Assembly (NCBI GenBank): GCA_021203205.1
Contig: JAJQBQ010000009.1
Span: 50,975-88,108 of the forward strand
Direction: 5' to 3'
Source: Lachnospiraceae bacterium
Lineage (GTDB): Bacteria > Bacillota > Clostridia > Lachnospirales > Lachnospiraceae
DNA length: 37,134 nt
Shown: positions 24,259-32,401 of the stretch, one piece after another
How positions within the stretch are numbered: position 1 is the first letter of the stretch
Layout: each line of letters opens with the position of its first letter
Program-made: the position numbers and the translations under genes
Notes under the pieces: model-generated
What the model saw: only the letters and a program-made list of their open reading frames with translations
The model's database searches: none
Told to the model about the DNA's origin: nothing

Positions 24259-25926
24259 GTGAAGAAAAACAGAATGCCGATTGGTATGGACAGTTTTGAA
24301 AAAATCCGAACTGGCGAATACTATTACGTAGATAAAACGGGATTTATCAGAGAACTTCTGAATAATCATGGCGAGGTGAACCTGTTTACCAGGCCAAGGC
24401 GGTTCGGGAAGAGCCTGAACATGAGTATGCTCAAAAGTTTCTTTGAGATTGGAACAGATCAAGGCCTGTTCGAGAGTCTGGCGATTATGGAAGAAGCCGA
24501 CATGTGCAAAGAATACATGGGGCAGTTCCCGGTTGTCTCTGTTTCTTTAAAACAGGTTTCGGGAGAAAAATATGAGCGTGCGGAAAATAACGTCTGGGAT
24601 ATCGTCAGCATGGAAGCGAGAAGAATTTCCTCCATGTTGGACAGTGAAAAACTGACCGGGGACGACAAATGGCGGCTTCAGCAGCTGATCCGAAAGGAAG
24701 GCTTGCTGGACAGCAGCCTGAATGTGCTTTCAGAGATTCTTCGCAAGTACTACGGCAAGAGAGTTATCATCCTGATTGACGAGTATGATGCCCCCTTGCA
24801 GAATGCTTTTGATAAGGGCTACTACGAGAGTATGGTTCTCCTGATCCGTCAGATGTTTGGTTATGCGTTAAAGTCAAATGAGAGCCTGGAATTTGCCGTC
24901 CTCACCGGCTGCATGCGCATATCAAAAGAGAGCCTGTTTTCGGATCTGAATAATCCCAAGATTTTTTCGCTCGTTGACGACTGGTGTGATGAGTGGTTCG
25001 GTTTCACGGATGGCGAAGTAAGGAAGCTTTTGGCTGATTTTGGGCTGGATGAATATTATCAGACCACGAAAGACTGGTATGACGGATATCGTGTGGGTGT
25101 TACGGATGTTTACTGCCCGTGGGATGTGATTAACTGGTGTGACCAGATTCTTACGACTTCCGATAAAATGCCGCGAAACTACTGGGCGAATGCCGGACAG
25201 AATAACATTATTTACCGTTTTGCCGACATGTCTGAGGATGCCGACCGCTACGAGATGGAGCTCTTATCTCAGGGAGGCACGGTAGACAAGGAGCTTTCTT
25301 TCGAACTGACCTACGGGGACATTTACAGCAGCATCGACAACCTGTGGAGCGTTCTCTTCACGGCAGGCTATCTCACGCAGCGTGGGCGAAACGAGGACGG
25401 GACATACCGCCTCTCGATTCCGAATCGTGAGCTGCTTAAGGTCTTCGCCGGACAGATTCAGAAATGGTTTATGGAGAAGATGGAAGGCGGCTTGCAGAGC
25501 TTCTACCGGGCGTTTGAAAACGGAGACGCGAAGGAAATCGAGGATTGCATTGACATGTGCCTGAAGGAATCCATCAGCTTTATGGACGGCGGAAACACGG
25601 AGGAGCAGAAGGAATCCTGGTATCACGCTTTCGTGCTGGGCATGGCGAAAGGCAGGCGCGGCTGGGTCGTGAAGTCGAACCGCGAGGCCGGAAAGGGCCG
25701 TGCGGATATCATCCTGATCGAGCGGCTGAAGAATAAAGGGATTATCATTGAGGTGAAGCACACGGATGATGCGGGAAAACTGAAAGAAAAGGCAGAAGAA
25801 GCCTGTGATCAGATCCGGGACACGAATTATGATGAATTTTTCCTCGGATTTAGCATAGGCCGCATCGAAGAGTATGGGATGGCTTTCTCCGGAAAAAAAT
25901 GCATGGTGTTAAAGCGGATGTCGTAA
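24259..25926 (+). CDS. AAA-ATPase-like protein with PD-(D/E)XK nuclease domain
   Basis: This 555-residue protein has the architecture of a family abundant in gut Clostridia and Bacteroidetes (AAA-ATPase-like plus a DUF1703/PDDEXK_9 type domain). The N-terminal MPIGMDSFEKIR and YYYVDKTGFIREL are hallmarks. The Walker A is the degenerate RPRRFGKSLN (K51), and Walker B is IILIDEYD (D174, E175). The C-terminus shows the nuclease core D483 ... E498-V-K500 within ADIILI and IIIEVK. The start is GTG 24259, with GAGGGGAGG at 24244-24252; a longer ATG frame from 24133 is not supported. The biological role is unknown; a mobile or defence function is often suspected. It converges with the lipoprotein gene. 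Confidence 0.85.
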   Translation: MKKNRMPIGMDSFEKIRTGEYYYVDKTGFIRELLNNHGEVNLFTRPRRFGKSLNMSMLKSFFEIGTDQGLFESLAIMEEADMCKEYMGQFPVVSVSLKQVSGEKYERAENNVWDIVSMEARRISSMLDSEKLTGDDKWRLQQLIRKEGLLDSSLNVLSEILRKYYGKRVIILIDEYDAPLQNAFDKGYYESMVLLIRQMFGYALKSNESLEFAVLTGCMRISKESLFSDLNNPKIFSLVDDWCDEWFGFTDGEVRKLLADFGLDEYYQTTKDWYDGYRVGVTDVYCPWDVINWCDQILTTSDKMPRNYWANAGQNNIIYRFADMSEDADRYEMELLSQGGTVDKELSFELTYGDIYSSIDNLWSVLFTAGYLTQRGRNEDGTYRLSIPNRELLKVFAGQIQKWFMEKMEGGLQSFYRAFENGDAKEIEDCIDMCLKESISFMDGGNTEEQKESWYHAFVLGMAKGRRGWVVKSNREAGKGRADIILIERLKNKGIIIEVKHTDDAGKLKEKAEEACDQIRDTNYDEFFLGFSIGRIEEYGMAFSGKKCMVLKRMS

Positions 25927-26041
25927 CGCGAAGATATGGGGGTATGCCTGTGCATGTCCCATTTGCCCTGCTATTTACACAACCGCTTCCACTGGTATCC
26001 TGCCATTTGTCTACCGCAGAGGAACATTTCAAACTTATCTT

Positions 26042-27022
26042 TTACTGTGCATCTTCCAGTTCTCGCTTCAGCCTGTTCAGTTCCTCGATTAACCCACCCA
26101 GGTGCTCGGCGTCCATTGCAACACAGTCTTCGAGGATGTCCAGATAGGACATAGCTTTCTCTTCGGATGCCGTCTGCGAGGTTTCCCAGACGTAAGTTTC
26201 CGGAATATAACTTGCCAGGAGGGGGATGACCTCTTCCTGAACACAGGCAGTTTGTTCTTCGTCCCATTCTGCAAACCAGTAGTTTACGGAACCGTAAAAA
26301 TAATATCCGCGATAGGCTTCCTGGATGGTGCTGTGGAGCTCAAACCAGAAACTGACCTCCTGCAGATCGAAGTCGTAATCATCCGCATAGGGCAGGTAAA
26401 AATCGAGAAAATCCAGATCCGAGAGGTATTCCGAAGCCTGGTCGGCCCGCAGGTCGGCAAAATATTCAAAATCCTCAGGGAGAATGCCGTGATCCTGCAG
26501 GGCGCGGCTTAGTTCAGCGGAGACGGTATAGTCCGTAAGGTTCCGGCAATATTCTGTGAGGGTGAGACAAACGGCTTCAATTTCGGCTTCGGTGTCCGCA
26601 AGGGAGAGTGTTCCGTCAAGATAGCTTTCCACAGCGGAAAGCGCCAAATCAAACTGAACTCCGTAACTGTCATAGTCGAGGATGATGGGCAGATATTCAG
26701 CGATGATGTCCTGAAAGCTGAGAGCGTCCGTATCGTTGTCGTCAGCTGCAGAGTCCGTACTTTCGTCATCGGTCGCGGAAGAGTCAATACCGTCCTCATC
26801 ATTGTTTGCAGTGTCTGTATCGCCGGGCGCAGACAGGGAACCGTCGCCGGAGATGGGAGTTCCGCTTCCTGAACTTCCACAGCCGGCTGTCGTTAAGACT
26901 GAGACCGCAAGAAAAAGCAGGCACAGAATTTTTCCGGGAAATGGGTGATTTTCGTGCAGACGGAACATCGGAAAACGCAGGAAACTATCTTTTATTTTCA
27001 TGTGTGTACATATCAATAACAT
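26042..27022 (-). CDS. Secreted lipoprotein with acidic Asp/Ser-rich linker
   Basis: This 326-residue protein has a signal peptide ending in the lipobox TTAGC, with C48 as the lipidation site. After it comes a flexible, very acidic linker (GSSGSG ... DTDTANNDEDG ... DDNDTD, about 49-98). The remaining ~225 residues are helical and rich in Asp, Glu, Tyr and Leu, without a family I recognise. ATG 27022 is supported by AAAGGTGG four bases upstream, giving a long n-region of about 30 residues. It is the last gene of the leftward arm, 150 bases after the kinase. The outer domain may be a partner or ligand sensor for that kinase; that is inference from position. No strong terminator is visible between it and the convergent ATPase gene. 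Confidence 0.8.
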   Translation of the reverse strand: MLLICTHMKIKDSFLRFPMFRLHENHPFPGKILCLLFLAVSVLTTAGCGSSGSGTPISGDGSLSAPGDTDTANNDEDGIDSSATDDESTDSAADDNDTDALSFQDIIAEYLPIILDYDSYGVQFDLALSAVESYLDGTLSLADTEAEIEAVCLTLTEYCRNLTDYTVSAELSRALQDHGILPEDFEYFADLRADQASEYLSDLDFLDFYLPYADDYDFDLQEVSFWFELHSTIQEAYRGYYFYGSVNYWFAEWDEEQTACVQEEVIPLLASYIPETYVWETSQTASEEKAMSYLDILEDCVAMDAEHLGGLIEELNRLKRELEDAQ

Positions 27023-27047
27023 ATTTCCACCTTTAATATAATGATGA

Positions 27048-27135
27048 TGCTGGGGTCAAAAGTTATGACACCACGGATTACTCCGCGCTTCCGGAGTCAA
27101 CGTGAAGTGTTTACTCCTGTTCCCTGGTGTCACCA
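27048..27135 (-). repeat. Dispersed intergenic repeat, copy A
   Basis: Read on the minus strand, it begins TGACACCAGGGAACAG and ends TGGTGTCATAACTTTTGACC. The inverted arms TGACACCA (27066-27073) and TGGTGTCA (27125-27132) enclose a smaller hairpin ACTCCG/CGGAGT (27080-27097). Both ends closely match copy B at 34939-35070, while the middles differ. It lies between the kinase and the lipoprotein gene, oriented with them. Confidence 0.65.
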
Positions 27136-27172
27136 TATCATGATACCGGATGCCGGAATGATACACTGCTGT

Positions 27173-29128
27173 TTATTCCCACTCAATCTGATATCCCCGC
27201 GCTGTCATGTCGACCTGCGCTGCCTGTAAGGCTTCGGCGGCTGTCTGCATGGCGGCGTACACTTTATCCGCATTCTGGTCAGACAGAGAGGTTATCCGGT
27301 AATAGGTCTGGAAAAGCGTGTTGTAGCGGCTGTCATTCAGAATGGTGGCTGCGTCTTCCGGCGCAAACGCCACCAGCACGTAATCGAACGTGTAGAACAG
27401 CCAGGCGGTACAGGCATCCAGATAATTCTGATACACTTCCACAATTTCCTCACGGTCTTCCGTATCAGCGTAAACGCCCTCCGTGCCGATCATGCGGGAG
27501 AGCTCGGCGAGCGCCTGCGAGGCGACAGACTTCATCGTGCCCGGCATCAGGCAGAGCTCCTGAAGCTGTTCGATCGGAAAGGCTGGGTTCAGGCTGATCA
27601 GATCCGAGAGCAGATCATCCGAGAGGGTGACGGAAGGAAGAGTTTCAATGTAATTTGTGCGGTTCGTGATCAGTGTGTCGAGTTCTGCGAGGGCTTCGGC
27701 ATCGCCGGACAGAACATCTGCATCCGCAGCCAGCGTCAGGACTTTTTGCTGTGCGGTGATTTCGAAGCTCACGGTTCCCATGTTGGATTCCAGACAGGAG
27801 ATGGCGCGGTCGATGGTAAGCTGCTCTTCTTCGGTGTAAGAGGAAGAGGCACCGGAAGAATCGAGGGAGTTATCAGAAGAGCCGCCGGAGGAACTGTCGG
27901 ATCCGCCGGAAGAGCTTCCGTTGCCATCGGAAGAGTCGCCGGAGCTGTCAGAAGAATTCCCGAAAATACCGCCCGTGCGCACTTGCTTCCGGACTATCAC
28001 TCCACCGATCATGAGGACGCACACGAGACAGACGGCCAGAACGGCACTTACCTTTCGAATAAGCTTTTGCCGCTTTTTCTGTCCGGCCAGCCGTGACCGG
28101 CTCTCCTGCTCCGTTACCCGCAGGGAAGCGAGCAGGTTGTCGTAGACCAGCGTATACAGTTCTTCGTTATCCTTTGCCAGCAGATCCGGGGTGGCGATCA
28201 TCTGCTCTAAGAGCGACAGGTCGGCGCGCAGAGCCGAGATATCCTGGTAGCGCTTGCGGGGGAGCGTATGCAGCCCGCGCGCCAGAATCTGGTAAACTTT
28301 AAAACGCGCAGAATCCGGTTCTTCGGCCAGAATTTCGAAGCCCTGCTTAAAACAGCGCCGCAGGCCGTTCCCCAGAACTTCATTTTCGGAGAGCGGACGA
28401 CCGGCGAGCATGCGGAAAAAGACGGCGCAGACCGAGTACAGGTCGGTGGCGGGGCCGATGTCCGAAAGGTGACGCAGCGAAACCTCCGGTGCCGAGTAGC
28501 CGGCCTTTTCGCTGAACGCAAACTCCCGCCCGGCAGCATCGCGCGTGTCCCAGATGCTGTTGTAGTCGATCAGCAGCGCCTGGGTGGGGAGCAGCAGGAT
28601 GTTGTCCGGACTGATGTCCAGGTGCAGGTAGCCGCTGCGGTGAAAACATTCCAGGGCATCGAGCAGCTTGTTCAGGACGGAAATGATATCCTTAAGCCTC
28701 CATTCCATCTGTCCGCGGGTCAGCATGGTCTCCAGGTTTTCCCCGCCGTGAACGGAGAGAACCGTGTAGTAAGTGCCGTATGCTTCATAGGAATTGAGGT
28801 TGCCGGATACTCGCTCCGGGTGGCTTTTTAACAGTGTCAGGTTGGCGCGGTTTCCGGCCTCGAAACGGTTCTTAAGGTCGGAAAAGAGAGTTGCCCCTTC
28901 TGCCGTGCAGCAGACATTTTCAGCTTCGTCCCGATAGATTTCGCCGTGCGGAGATATGGGGAACAATTCCTTGATAAAAACGTGGTGGGAAATATCCCCG
29001 GAAAGCGCGTCCATGTACTCGGCACGGTAGACAATGGAGCTGGCACCTGTGCCTTCCACGGAAGTGATCCGGTAGGCAGTGTCGCCGAGCACAAGCACGC
29101 TTCCTTCTTTTCGGATTGTTCGTTCCAC
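27173..29128 (-). CDS. Transmembrane protein kinase with HLD/DYN active-site variants
   Basis: This 651-residue protein has an N-terminal eukaryote-like kinase fold, one membrane helix (about 359-378) and a C-terminal outer region of ~270 residues. Kinase motifs are a relaxed glycine loop (EGTGASS, about 25-31), lysine K53 (VFIKE), catalytic loop HLDISPDN (H169, D171), and DYN (188-190) where DFG is usual, then APE. The Asp residues needed for catalysis and metal binding are kept, so activity is possible. After the helix a Ser/Gly/Asp-rich linker (SSDSSGDSSDGNGSSSGGSD) leads to a helical domain of unknown fold. The start is GTG 29128, because the AAGGAGGGA site at about 29135-29143 lies inside any longer frame. 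It is in a leftward unit with an HTH-like gene upstream and a lipoprotein downstream. Confidence 0.82.
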   Translation of the reverse strand: MERTIRKEGSVLVLGDTAYRITSVEGTGASSIVYRAEYMDALSGDISHHVFIKELFPISPHGEIYRDEAENVCCTAEGATLFSDLKNRFEAGNRANLTLLKSHPERVSGNLNSYEAYGTYYTVLSVHGGENLETMLTRGQMEWRLKDIISVLNKLLDALECFHRSGYLHLDISPDNILLLPTQALLIDYNSIWDTRDAAGREFAFSEKAGYSAPEVSLRHLSDIGPATDLYSVCAVFFRMLAGRPLSENEVLGNGLRRCFKQGFEILAEEPDSARFKVYQILARGLHTLPRKRYQDISALRADLSLLEQMIATPDLLAKDNEELYTLVYDNLLASLRVTEQESRSRLAGQKKRQKLIRKVSAVLAVCLVCVLMIGGVIVRKQVRTGGIFGNSSDSSGDSSDGNGSSSGGSDSSSGGSSDNSLDSSGASSSYTEEEQLTIDRAISCLESNMGTVSFEITAQQKVLTLAADADVLSGDAEALAELDTLITNRTNYIETLPSVTLSDDLLSDLISLNPAFPIEQLQELCLMPGTMKSVASQALAELSRMIGTEGVYADTEDREEIVEVYQNYLDACTAWLFYTFDYVLVAFAPEDAATILNDSRYNTLFQTYYRITSLSDQNADKVYAAMQTAAEALQAAQVDMTARGYQIEWE

Positions 29129-29330
29129 GAAAAATCCCTCCTTTTCCCGGTACAAAAGTTAATGAAGCATTCATTTAAGCTTTCTCAACCCTGTTGTCAT
29201 GAAATTCGGGTCAGAATCCTGTATGACAGAGCTGGCATTTCGCCAGGCGTACCGATTTTGAGCTGATTTTAGCAGAAGGGAAGAAACTTAACGGCAAGTT
29301 TTTTCCCACAGATTATCACTGCACGATGCC

Positions 29331-29356
29331 ATTTCAAAGTCATGACACGGGGGAGC
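29331..29356 (-). repeat. Partial intergenic repeat, copy D
   Basis: On the minus strand, CCGTGTCATGACTTTGAA resembles the right end of copies A and B (CCGTGGTGTCATAACTTTTG). It sits between the HTH-like gene and the kinase, in the same direction as the genes. The match is short, so this is tentative. The remainder of the 252-base gap (29129-29380) shows nothing else recognisable. Confidence 0.3.
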
Positions 29357-29380
29357 CCTTCATGCTGCGCACTGCCATCC

Positions 29381-30547
29381 TTACATATCTTTAAACAGCA
29401 CCTCAATTGCGTTTTTTACGTTCTCACTCATAGAATCCTGTTCATCGTACTCTGCGCGGAGCGCATAGAGTACCAGACAGTCGAAGGGGTTACCCGGGTC
29501 AAGAAGGTTCATTCCGTAATGTTCGAGAAAGAGATTGATCTGATTCAGGCGGATCTCCAGACGTTCTTCCGGGTCATCCTCGATCAGGTCTTCATAATAA
29601 ATATCCCGGTTTGACTCATCGTCATCATCCGCGTAGGCCGGATTGTACTCAAAGTCCTCCGTGATCAGAAAGAGGAGCAACAACACCTTGCGGCTGACAT
29701 CGATGGTGCGGTTCTTCATGCGGGTGATCATGGTTTCGGTGGGCCAGTTTTTCTTTATGACCTTCTGTAAATAGGAAAGCTTTGCCACGCGCTTCGTGTC
29801 CGGCACGTTCATGCGCATGTATTCATCCACAATATGGCCGATGGACTGGTAGCCTTCTCCGCCTTCGGGATCCTGCAGATACCCCAGCAGTTCCATAAAC
29901 TTTTCGTACGCGGTCTCGTGGATCTCTCCGAACTGGGTAGCGTACAGGGTAAAGAAACTGCGCAGGTCATCCTCGGTGTCCACGTGGGCGAAGTCATCCC
30001 GCAGTTGCCTTGTGTAGATGACGGGCGAACCGGTGGTATCGCCGGAGGCCATCAGCGCGGCGCGGGCAGCCTGGCCGTCGCGCATGCCGTCTTCATACAG
30101 CGGTTTCATCCGCGCGAGAAGTGCCTGCGCATCCGCCCAGGAAAGACCGGTGCGCAGCGCGTAGGCGTACACCAGCTCCTGCGGATTCCGGTAGTGGATG
30201 CCGCAGTCGGACGCGCTGGCAAGCAGACGGTTTGCCGCACCCTCGGAAAGCCCCAGAACGAAGGCTATCTCAAAGAGCTGTTCGCGGTTCTGCGGTGTAT
30301 TGCTGCCGTTCATCCAGTTGCGAACTTTGCGCTGGATGCCCGAGAGCTCAGAACCGGAAAGCTTTGCCAGCCCCCGGGACAGACGGGGTGCAAGATCTGC
30401 GTGCGGATATACTTCTGTCAGAACATCCGGAAAGGTTCGGTAGAGAGCGCCGTCTTCCAGAAAGGCAATCATCTCGGAAGGAGTCATGGCGCGCGACTTT
30501 ATCTCGTCAAAATTGTGTGTGGAAATGCGTGTCCGGAAAGAATTCAT
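29381..30547 (-). CDS. HTH-like cytoplasmic protein, first gene of the leftward kinase unit
   Basis: This 388-residue soluble protein belongs to no family I can name. Residues about 70-125 read like a modified XRE-type helix-turn-helix: KLSGSELSGIQRKVRNWM followed by NTPQNREQLFEIAFVLGLS and EGAANRLLAS. In known XRE proteins the same pattern sets the recognition helix and the LGLS turn. The rest is helical and strongly acidic (DDDDESNRD near 310), with a region of Leu-rich helices (RKVLLLLFLITEDF). ATG 30547 is preceded by AGGGA; a longer frame from 30613 overlaps the promoter region and is less likely. It is the first gene after the leftward promoter. DNA binding and a kinase-output role are inference. 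Confidence 0.72.
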   Translation of the reverse strand: MNSFRTRISTHNFDEIKSRAMTPSEMIAFLEDGALYRTFPDVLTEVYPHADLAPRLSRGLAKLSGSELSGIQRKVRNWMNGSNTPQNREQLFEIAFVLGLSEGAANRLLASASDCGIHYRNPQELVYAYALRTGLSWADAQALLARMKPLYEDGMRDGQAARAALMASGDTTGSPVIYTRQLRDDFAHVDTEDDLRSFFTLYATQFGEIHETAYEKFMELLGYLQDPEGGEGYQSIGHIVDEYMRMNVPDTKRVAKLSYLQKVIKKNWPTETMITRMKNRTIDVSRKVLLLLFLITEDFEYNPAYADDDDESNRDIYYEDLIEDDPEERLEIRLNQINLFLEHYGMNLLDPGNPFDCLVLYALRAEYDEQDSMSENVKNAIEVLFKDM

Positions 30548-30627
30548 GGAGTTCCCTGTCTTTCTTAAAGTATAAGTTGTGAACTTTAAAATACAGTATA
30601 GCTTATCTGACATTTGATTACAATCTT

Positions 30628-30656
30628 TTTATAAAAAATTAGTTGTAAGTATACAA
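30628..30656 (-). promoter_or_regulatory. Leftward promoter of the HTH-kinase-lipoprotein unit
   Basis: On the minus strand TTGTAT (30656-30651) and TATAAA (30633-30628) are 17 bases apart. The predicted leader is about 75 bases to ATG 30547. Its -35 box lies inside the spacer of the rightward promoter. Confidence 0.6.
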
Positions 30657-30671
30657 AAAAGATGATAGAAT
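30643..30671 (+). promoter_or_regulatory. Rightward promoter of the FHA-kinase-VWA unit
   Basis: TTGTAA (30643-30648) and TAGAAT (30666-30671) are 17 bases apart. It overlaps the leftward promoter, so one regulator bound here could affect both arms. The transcript would have a leader of about 420 bases. Confidence 0.6.
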
Positions 30672-31098
30672 CAGACACAGTTTCGACACAAATTGACAGC
30701 TTTATGTTTGTGAACATGCGGCGTTGCACATGCAGAGTTTTTATGCACATGGGTTCCAAAAGTGTCGTCTGACGGCGAAACTTTGGAAATATTCCGGCTT
30801 GCGCCGAACGTGGCACGGCGCGGCGGGCAGGGAGACAAGCCCCCGTTTGATTATGATATGCTTTGCATGTCTGCCATGTTTGGCTCGCAGAGACAGGATG
30901 AATAAAAAGACCCTCCCCGGGTACAGAAATGTAACCGGGGGGGGTCTTAGTATATTCCTGAAAATCTGCGGAAGAAACTTGCCGAATCGTGTAAAAGCCG
31001 GTGGTATAACGGGCGACATCGAAAGAAAACACATGCTGTGCGCCATTAAAACAGCGAATGTGAAACCGGAAAGTTTCCGGAGAAGTGCGGAGGTTGCA
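30672..31098 (+). other. Long structured leader upstream of the FHA operon
   Basis: No start codon with a ribosome site is seen here, although the frame is open. Three structures stand out: TTCCAAA/TTTGGAA (30754-30788), the large hairpin at 30907-30948, and the palindrome CCGGAAA-G-TTTCCGG (31066-31080), eight bases before the ribosome binding site. TGCACATG occurs twice near 30726 and 30744. No known riboswitch class was recognised. Confidence 0.55.
30907..30948 (-). terminator. Large hairpin inside the leader, terminator-like on the minus strand
   Basis: AAGACCCTCCCCGG pairs with the C/G-rich right arm ending GGGTCTT through 14 pairs, with three further pairs near the loop. Read leftward it is followed by TTTTTATT, a good terminator. 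Read rightward the tail is TAGTATATT, much weaker, so it may block antisense transcription or attenuate the FHA operon. Confidence 0.6.
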
Positions 31099-32358
31099 AT
31101 GAGGAAAAGAACAGAAAAAACAGAACTGAAAAAAAGATATGCCGGGCAGCGATACGGGAAAATCCTGCTGCTTGCGGCAGTACTTCTTCTGGCAGTGCTT
31201 CTTCAGCCAGGGGAAGCGCAGGCTGCGCAGGAAGACAACGTGTGGGCAGTTTACGCCTTCACTCTGGACAGTGACGGATACCCGGAAAGCGCGTTTGCTG
31301 CAGCCGGATATGTGGTTGACTTTGGCGATTCTTCGCCGTACCAGGTTTATACGAACAGTGTGTTCTTTGAGGATGACGGCAGCAGTGATAATTTTGATGC
31401 CAGTGCGGATCTGTATTATTTTCTGATGGATCTGGAAACCGGGGATCTCTACAATCTGGAAGTCAGCGGTTATAATTCCCACTGCGGCATGATGATCCTG
31501 GACTTTGCAGATGATGTGCCGACGACAGGCATTCTGACTGCCGGAGCCGCGAAAAAAGGGCAGGAAGTGGAGATTATCGGACTGACTTATGACGATGTGA
31601 CGAGTGTCAGCGGTACGATCAACTCATACAAACAGAATAAATCCGGCGACGATTCGTGGTATGTTCTTGATTACTCCGGGTCGACAGACGATTTCTATTT
31701 CTACCCCATGGCGCTGGTAGATGAGGACTCCAATATCGTGGGGATGATTACCAGCAAAGGCGCATACGCGATGTACTCAGAGCTCCCCTCGAGTTTCCCG
31801 GAAAATCTGCTGACAGACTATTGGTGGGTACTGCTGATTGCGGCGGTGGTAATTGTACTGGTAGTGGCAGTCGCCGTCGGGAGCGCGAAAGGTAAGAAAA
31901 AAGCGGCAGCGCAGACGACGCCGGTTGCGCCGCAGACCCCGGTTACACCGCAGACTCCGGAACCGCCCACCGATATTCCGATTTACCCGACGACACCGGT
32001 GTATCCGGAGAAACCCGAGCCGCAGCCGGTAAGACCTTCGCCCCGGACAGTCACATCGCTGGTGGGAATCCAGGGAATCATGGCGGGCAGAACCTATCCC
32101 ATCGGGCCGGAAGGGATTACCATAGGAAGAGATCCGTCCAACGTGATTGTGTATCCTGCGGACACAAAAGGAATCAGCCGCAAACATTGTCGTCTGTATT
32201 TTGAAAGCGACGGCGGATTGAAGCTGGTGGACTGTGGGTCGTCCTACGGAACCGTGCTGGTGGGGCTGGGAAAAATGACACCGCTGCAGCCGGTCAGCGT
32301 AAAGCCCGGCGACCGTTTCTATATAGGGTCGGAGAAGAACGGGTTTGAGTTAAGGTAA
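31099..32358 (+). CDS. Membrane protein with outer pseudo-protease-like domain and cytoplasmic FHA domain
   Basis: This 419-residue protein has a signal peptide (about 1-37), an outer domain (about 38-235), one membrane helix (about 242-263), a Pro/Thr-rich linker and a cytoplasmic FHA domain (about 325-419). The FHA phosphothreonine pocket looks intact: IGRDP with R344, then GISRKHCRL and SYGTVL. The outer domain has the order of strands of a trypsin/HtrA-type protease: AAGYVV, VYTNSV, MMILDFAD, then ALVDEDSNIVGMI. The catalytic His (TNxH becomes TNSV) and Ser (GNSGGP becomes YFYPMA) are missing, so it is probably a non-catalytic binding domain. ATG 31099 has GGAGG at 31089-31093. It opens the rightward operon, 43 bases before the next gene. 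Confidence 0.78.
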   Translation: MRKRTEKTELKKRYAGQRYGKILLLAAVLLLAVLLQPGEAQAAQEDNVWAVYAFTLDSDGYPESAFAAAGYVVDFGDSSPYQVYTNSVFFEDDGSSDNFDASADLYYFLMDLETGDLYNLEVSGYNSHCGMMILDFADDVPTTGILTAGAAKKGQEVEIIGLTYDDVTSVSGTINSYKQNKSGDDSWYVLDYSGSTDDFYFYPMALVDEDSNIVGMITSKGAYAMYSELPSSFPENLLTDYWWVLLIAAVVIVLVVAVAVGSAKGKKKAAAQTTPVAPQTPVTPQTPEPPTDIPIYPTTPVYPEKPEPQPVRPSPRTVTSLVGIQGIMAGRTYPIGPEGITIGRDPSNVIVYPADTKGISRKHCRLYFESDGGLKLVDCGSSYGTVLVGLGKMTPLQPVSVKPGDRFYIGSEKNGFELR

Positions 32359-32401
32359 CTAAAGGCAGTAATACAGATATAACAAAAAAGGAGGAACTAC
32401 G

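Noticed and set aside
29129-29155. TTG start nine codons upstream for the HLD/DYN kinase
   Set aside because: The ribosome binding site AAGGAGGGA would then lie inside the coding sequence. GTG 29128 is correctly spaced from it.
30724-31098. In-frame extension of the FHA protein from ATG 30724
   Set aside because: It lacks a ribosome binding site and crosses strong hairpins. The signal peptide and GGAGG site fit a start at 31099.
30586-31482. Open frame of 298 codons on the minus strand
   Set aside because: It runs antisense to the FHA gene start and over both promoters, and its composition shows no protein-like domain.
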